Positions 62,117 through 64,000 of a stretch of DNA of 64,000 nt are shown here, one piece after another. Under the pieces are notes generated by a model that was not told the origin of the DNA, made no database searches, and was given only the letters and a program-made list of their open reading frames with translations. The translations under genes and the position numbers were made by a program. Position 1 is the stretch's first letter, and every line of letters begins with the position of its first letter. Source of the stretch: Paenibacillus sp. 19GGS1-52 (GTDB lineage: Bacteria > Bacillota > Bacilli > Paenibacillales > Paenibacillaceae); contig NZ_CP059724.1 of NCBI RefSeq assembly GCF_022369515.1, positions 5,828,001-5,892,000 of the forward strand, read 5' to 3'.

Positions 62117-63547
62117 TCATAATAGCGGTGATAACAGCTGACACAAGCCCTCAACACGCTTGACAAAATAACTCCTGCTCCTAAACTGAAGTGGATCTAT
62201 ATAATCACTGTGCTTTAGATCCTGTTCAAAGCCGGAAGCAAGGGAGGATATTACCGCCGGACTCAACAGCACCGCCGACAACTCAAAGTTAGAATAGAAG
62301 CTGCGCATGTCCAGATTGGCACTCCCTACCGAGGCTAACAGCTCATCCACAACCATGACTTTGGCATGCATGAAACCTTTGGTATAGCGATAAAATTTCA
62401 CTCCTGCTTCCTGTAAATTCTCCAGATAAGATAACGTGGCATAATAAACAAGTCTGTTATCGGGCTTGGCTGGGATTATAATCCTGACGTCCACTCCACG
62501 AAGCACAGCACTCTTTAGCGCCCGGCAAATTGCCGGATCGGGTATAAAATAGGGAGAGGTAATCCAGATTCGCTGTTTAGCCGAGCACATCGCTGCAAAA
62601 TACATCTCCTGGGAAGCATCCATATCTCCATCAGGTCCGCTCCCGACAATCTGTACTGCCTCCCTCTCCTCACAGGAATGTTTTGGAAACAAGCGGGGAT
62701 GGCTCATTCCATCATTGGTGGCCAGTCTCCAGTCCTTCAAGAAAATATACTGGATATAATAGACAGAATCCCCTTCAAGACGCAGATGCGTGTCACGCCA
62801 GAAGCCCATTTTGGGACTCTTCCCTAAATAATCATCACCCACATTCATTCCACCAGTAAAACCAACGAGTCCGTCTACAACCAGAATTTTGCGGTGATTG
62901 CGATAATTAAAACGACGATCCAGCAAAGAGGTCAGCGGGGGCAGAAAAAAATGAAACTCAACTCCGGCCTTTCTTAATGTCCGTATGAATCTGCCGCTCA
63001 ACTTGTGACTGCCCAGACCATCGCATAACAGACGCACCTTAATTCCCTGACGCGCCTTGCGGATCAGAAGATCCTGAAACTGTTCTCCAATCTCATCATC
63101 CCGAAAAATATAAAATTCCATATGGATATGCTCCCGAGCGCCTTCCATCGCTTCCAGCATGGAGTCGTAGGCCTCCCGCGCATTTTCCAATACCTGGATT
63201 CTGTTATGGCCCGTAATCGGGCTTTCTGACAGCCTGGAGAGCAGGGTTAACAATTCCTCATTGTGCTCAAACTGTGAATTACCGCATTCTGCTGTACTTC
63301 TCACCGCGAAGCTTTTACCAGAGACATGATTGCGAATTTCACGAAACAGCGAAATACATCTGCGGTTGATTCTGCGACTTTGTCGGTAATCACGACCCAG
63401 GAAGTAATAGAAAGCTAGCCCCAGCGGAGGACAACAGAGGGTAATAAACACCCAGGCCACAGCTCTTTGTGGACGTCGGAACTCAAGAAACACAATTACA
63501 GCAATTTGAATAATAAAAAGACCGAGAATTATCACGAGTATTTTCAT
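62117..63547 (-). CDS. cls: Cardiolipin synthase
   Basis: 476 residues from ATG 63547 (GAGGGGTG upstream; the frame opens at GTG 63556). Two N-terminal membrane helices (about 1-55) precede two PLD domains with HKD motifs: NYRNHRKILVVDGLVGFTGG (about 215-234) and GFMHAKVMVVDELLASVGSA (about 394-413). It joins two phosphatidylglycerols into cardiolipin in the membrane. Isolated between YitT and the gene entering at the right edge. Confidence 0.95.
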   Translation of the reverse strand: MKILVIILGLFIIQIAVIVFLEFRRPQRAVAWVFITLCCPPLGLAFYYFLGRDYRQSRRINRRCISLFREIRNHVSGKSFAVRSTAECGNSQFEHNEELLTLLSRLSESPITGHNRIQVLENAREAYDSMLEAMEGAREHIHMEFYIFRDDEIGEQFQDLLIRKARQGIKVRLLCDGLGSHKLSGRFIRTLRKAGVEFHFFLPPLTSLLDRRFNYRNHRKILVVDGLVGFTGGMNVGDDYLGKSPKMGFWRDTHLRLEGDSVYYIQYIFLKDWRLATNDGMSHPRLFPKHSCEEREAVQIVGSGPDGDMDASQEMYFAAMCSAKQRIWITSPYFIPDPAICRALKSAVLRGVDVRIIIPAKPDNRLVYYATLSYLENLQEAGVKFYRYTKGFMHAKVMVVDELLASVGSANLDMRSFYSNFELSAVLLSPAVISSLASGFEQDLKHSDYIDPLQFRSRSYFVKRVEGLCQLLSPLL

Positions 63548-63721
63548 ACTAGTCACCCCTCTTCTAGTACAGGTTTTGCCGTAACTCTCTTTCTTTATTC
63601 AAACAAACCGTTGTCATGTTCACGAAAGACACGGAATACATAGAGTAGTAGGACAATTCGGATGAGCCTGAGAAAGATCTTAAGCTACAGGGCGGCTGAT
63701 AGGCCGCAGGAAGGAGAAGCC

Positions 63722-64000
63722 ATGAAGAGTCAGCCAGATCATAACCGGATTACGCTGCTCGTTGTCCAGGATGCAGGGCGTCCAGTCAGACAGCTTCAGC
63801 TATCAAGACCGCTGGCGTTAGCCCTGCCGGCTGCGGCCGTGCTGTCCATCTCTAGTCTGGTCACCTCCATGCATTATCATGCCTCACAATCCATCTCCCA
63901 GTTGGAAGCAGAAGCAGCAGCACTCACACTGACCAATCTCCGTATGGAAATGAAAGTCGCCGATAAGGATCAGACATTGCTGCAGCTGCGCAGCCAAGTG
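63722..64000 (+). CDS. N-terminal part of a membrane-anchored coiled-coil protein (possible M23 peptidase)
   Basis: 93 codons before the window ends. A short basic cytosolic segment (MKSQPDHNRITLLVVQDAGR) and one membrane helix (about residues 33-52) lead into a coiled coil (SQLEAEAAALTLTNLRMEMK). GAAGGAGAAG precedes ATG 63722. This start is characteristic of murein hydrolase M23-type proteins in Firmicutes, but the catalytic part is outside the window, so the name is an inference. Confidence 0.55.
   Translation, partial: MKSQPDHNRITLLVVQDAGRPVRQLQLSRPLALALPAAAVLSISSLVTSMHYHASQSISQLEAEAAALTLTNLRMEMKVADKDQTLLQLRSQV

Noticed and set aside
1..64000. CRISPR arrays, rRNA, tRNA genes, prophage
   Set aside because: No regularly spaced repeats, no recognisable tRNA or rRNA segments and no phage genes were seen on either strand. 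The only clear array is the 11-bp tandem repeat at 22900.

Overview
The window looks like a chromosomal segment of a low-to-mid GC, spore-forming Firmicute, most likely a Paenibacillus. The support is strong GGAGG-type ribosome binding sites with frequent TTG/GTG starts, a CIRCE-controlled groES-groEL, tandem T-box leaders before leuA, a GlnR/TnrA box before amt, an H-type small acid-soluble spore protein, CcpN with the PPDK regulatory protein, and several stem-loop repeats of the kind scattered through Paenibacillus intergenic DNA. No rRNA, tRNA, CRISPR array or prophage was seen.

Layout. 1-10.9 kb: the end of an ABC ATPase gene, a MocR-type regulator divergent from a DMT exporter, a gluconeogenesis operon (ccpN, PPDK regulatory protein, glpX), a general-stress-type membrane protein, a 2Fe-2S ferredoxin, an AraC regulator with an aldo/keto reductase, and a ZIP metal transporter behind a small winged-helix protein. 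10.9-21.3 kb: a signalling island on the minus strand. It holds a four-gene, translationally coupled operon (FapA/DUF342, chemoreceptor, RsbW-like ATPase, LuxR regulator with GAF-like domains), an orphan histidine kinase, a wrecked response-regulator/GGDEF gene, an M3 oligoendopeptidase and a PAS kinase with a frameshift in its ATPase domain. 21.4-23.7 kb: the glnK-amt nitrogen pair. 23.7-28.1 kb: a DUF2231 membrane protein, a two-component system, a scar joining hutP to an amidohydrolase, and an aldo/keto reductase. 28.4-33 kb: two Gfo/Idh/MocA dehydrogenases with an AraC regulator, and MsrAB. A terminator-bearing repeat of about 130 bp lies at both ends of the dehydrogenase cluster.

33-41.3 kb is an alpha-galactoside operon (LacI regulator, binding protein, two permeases, GH36 alpha-galactosidase). 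Its binding-protein gene is split by a 1,723-bp IS110/IS1111-type element; removing that length in silico restores one 427-residue open reading frame. A dihydrouridine synthase gene between strong terminators follows, then groEL-groES, tatC and tatA, mogA-moaC-5-FTHF cyclo-ligase, and a divergent ABC-F ATPase.

50.4-50.8 kb carries seven DnaA-box-like sites between the ABC-F gene and leuA. leuA is preceded by two complete T-box leaders in series, both with apparent CUC (Leu) specifiers, and by the tsaE-tsaB-rimI-tsaD operon that makes t6A in tRNA. The right end has a DMT exporter, a spore protein pair (small acidic protein, sspH) divergent from an NHEJ operon (ku, then LigD split into separate ligase and polymerase genes), a YitT-family protein, cardiolipin synthase, and the start of a membrane-anchored coiled-coil protein.

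The most unusual items are the FapA-MCP-RsbW-LuxR operon, the IS110 insertion with its structured non-coding tail, the tandem leucine T-boxes, the DnaA-box cluster, and several freshly broken genes.
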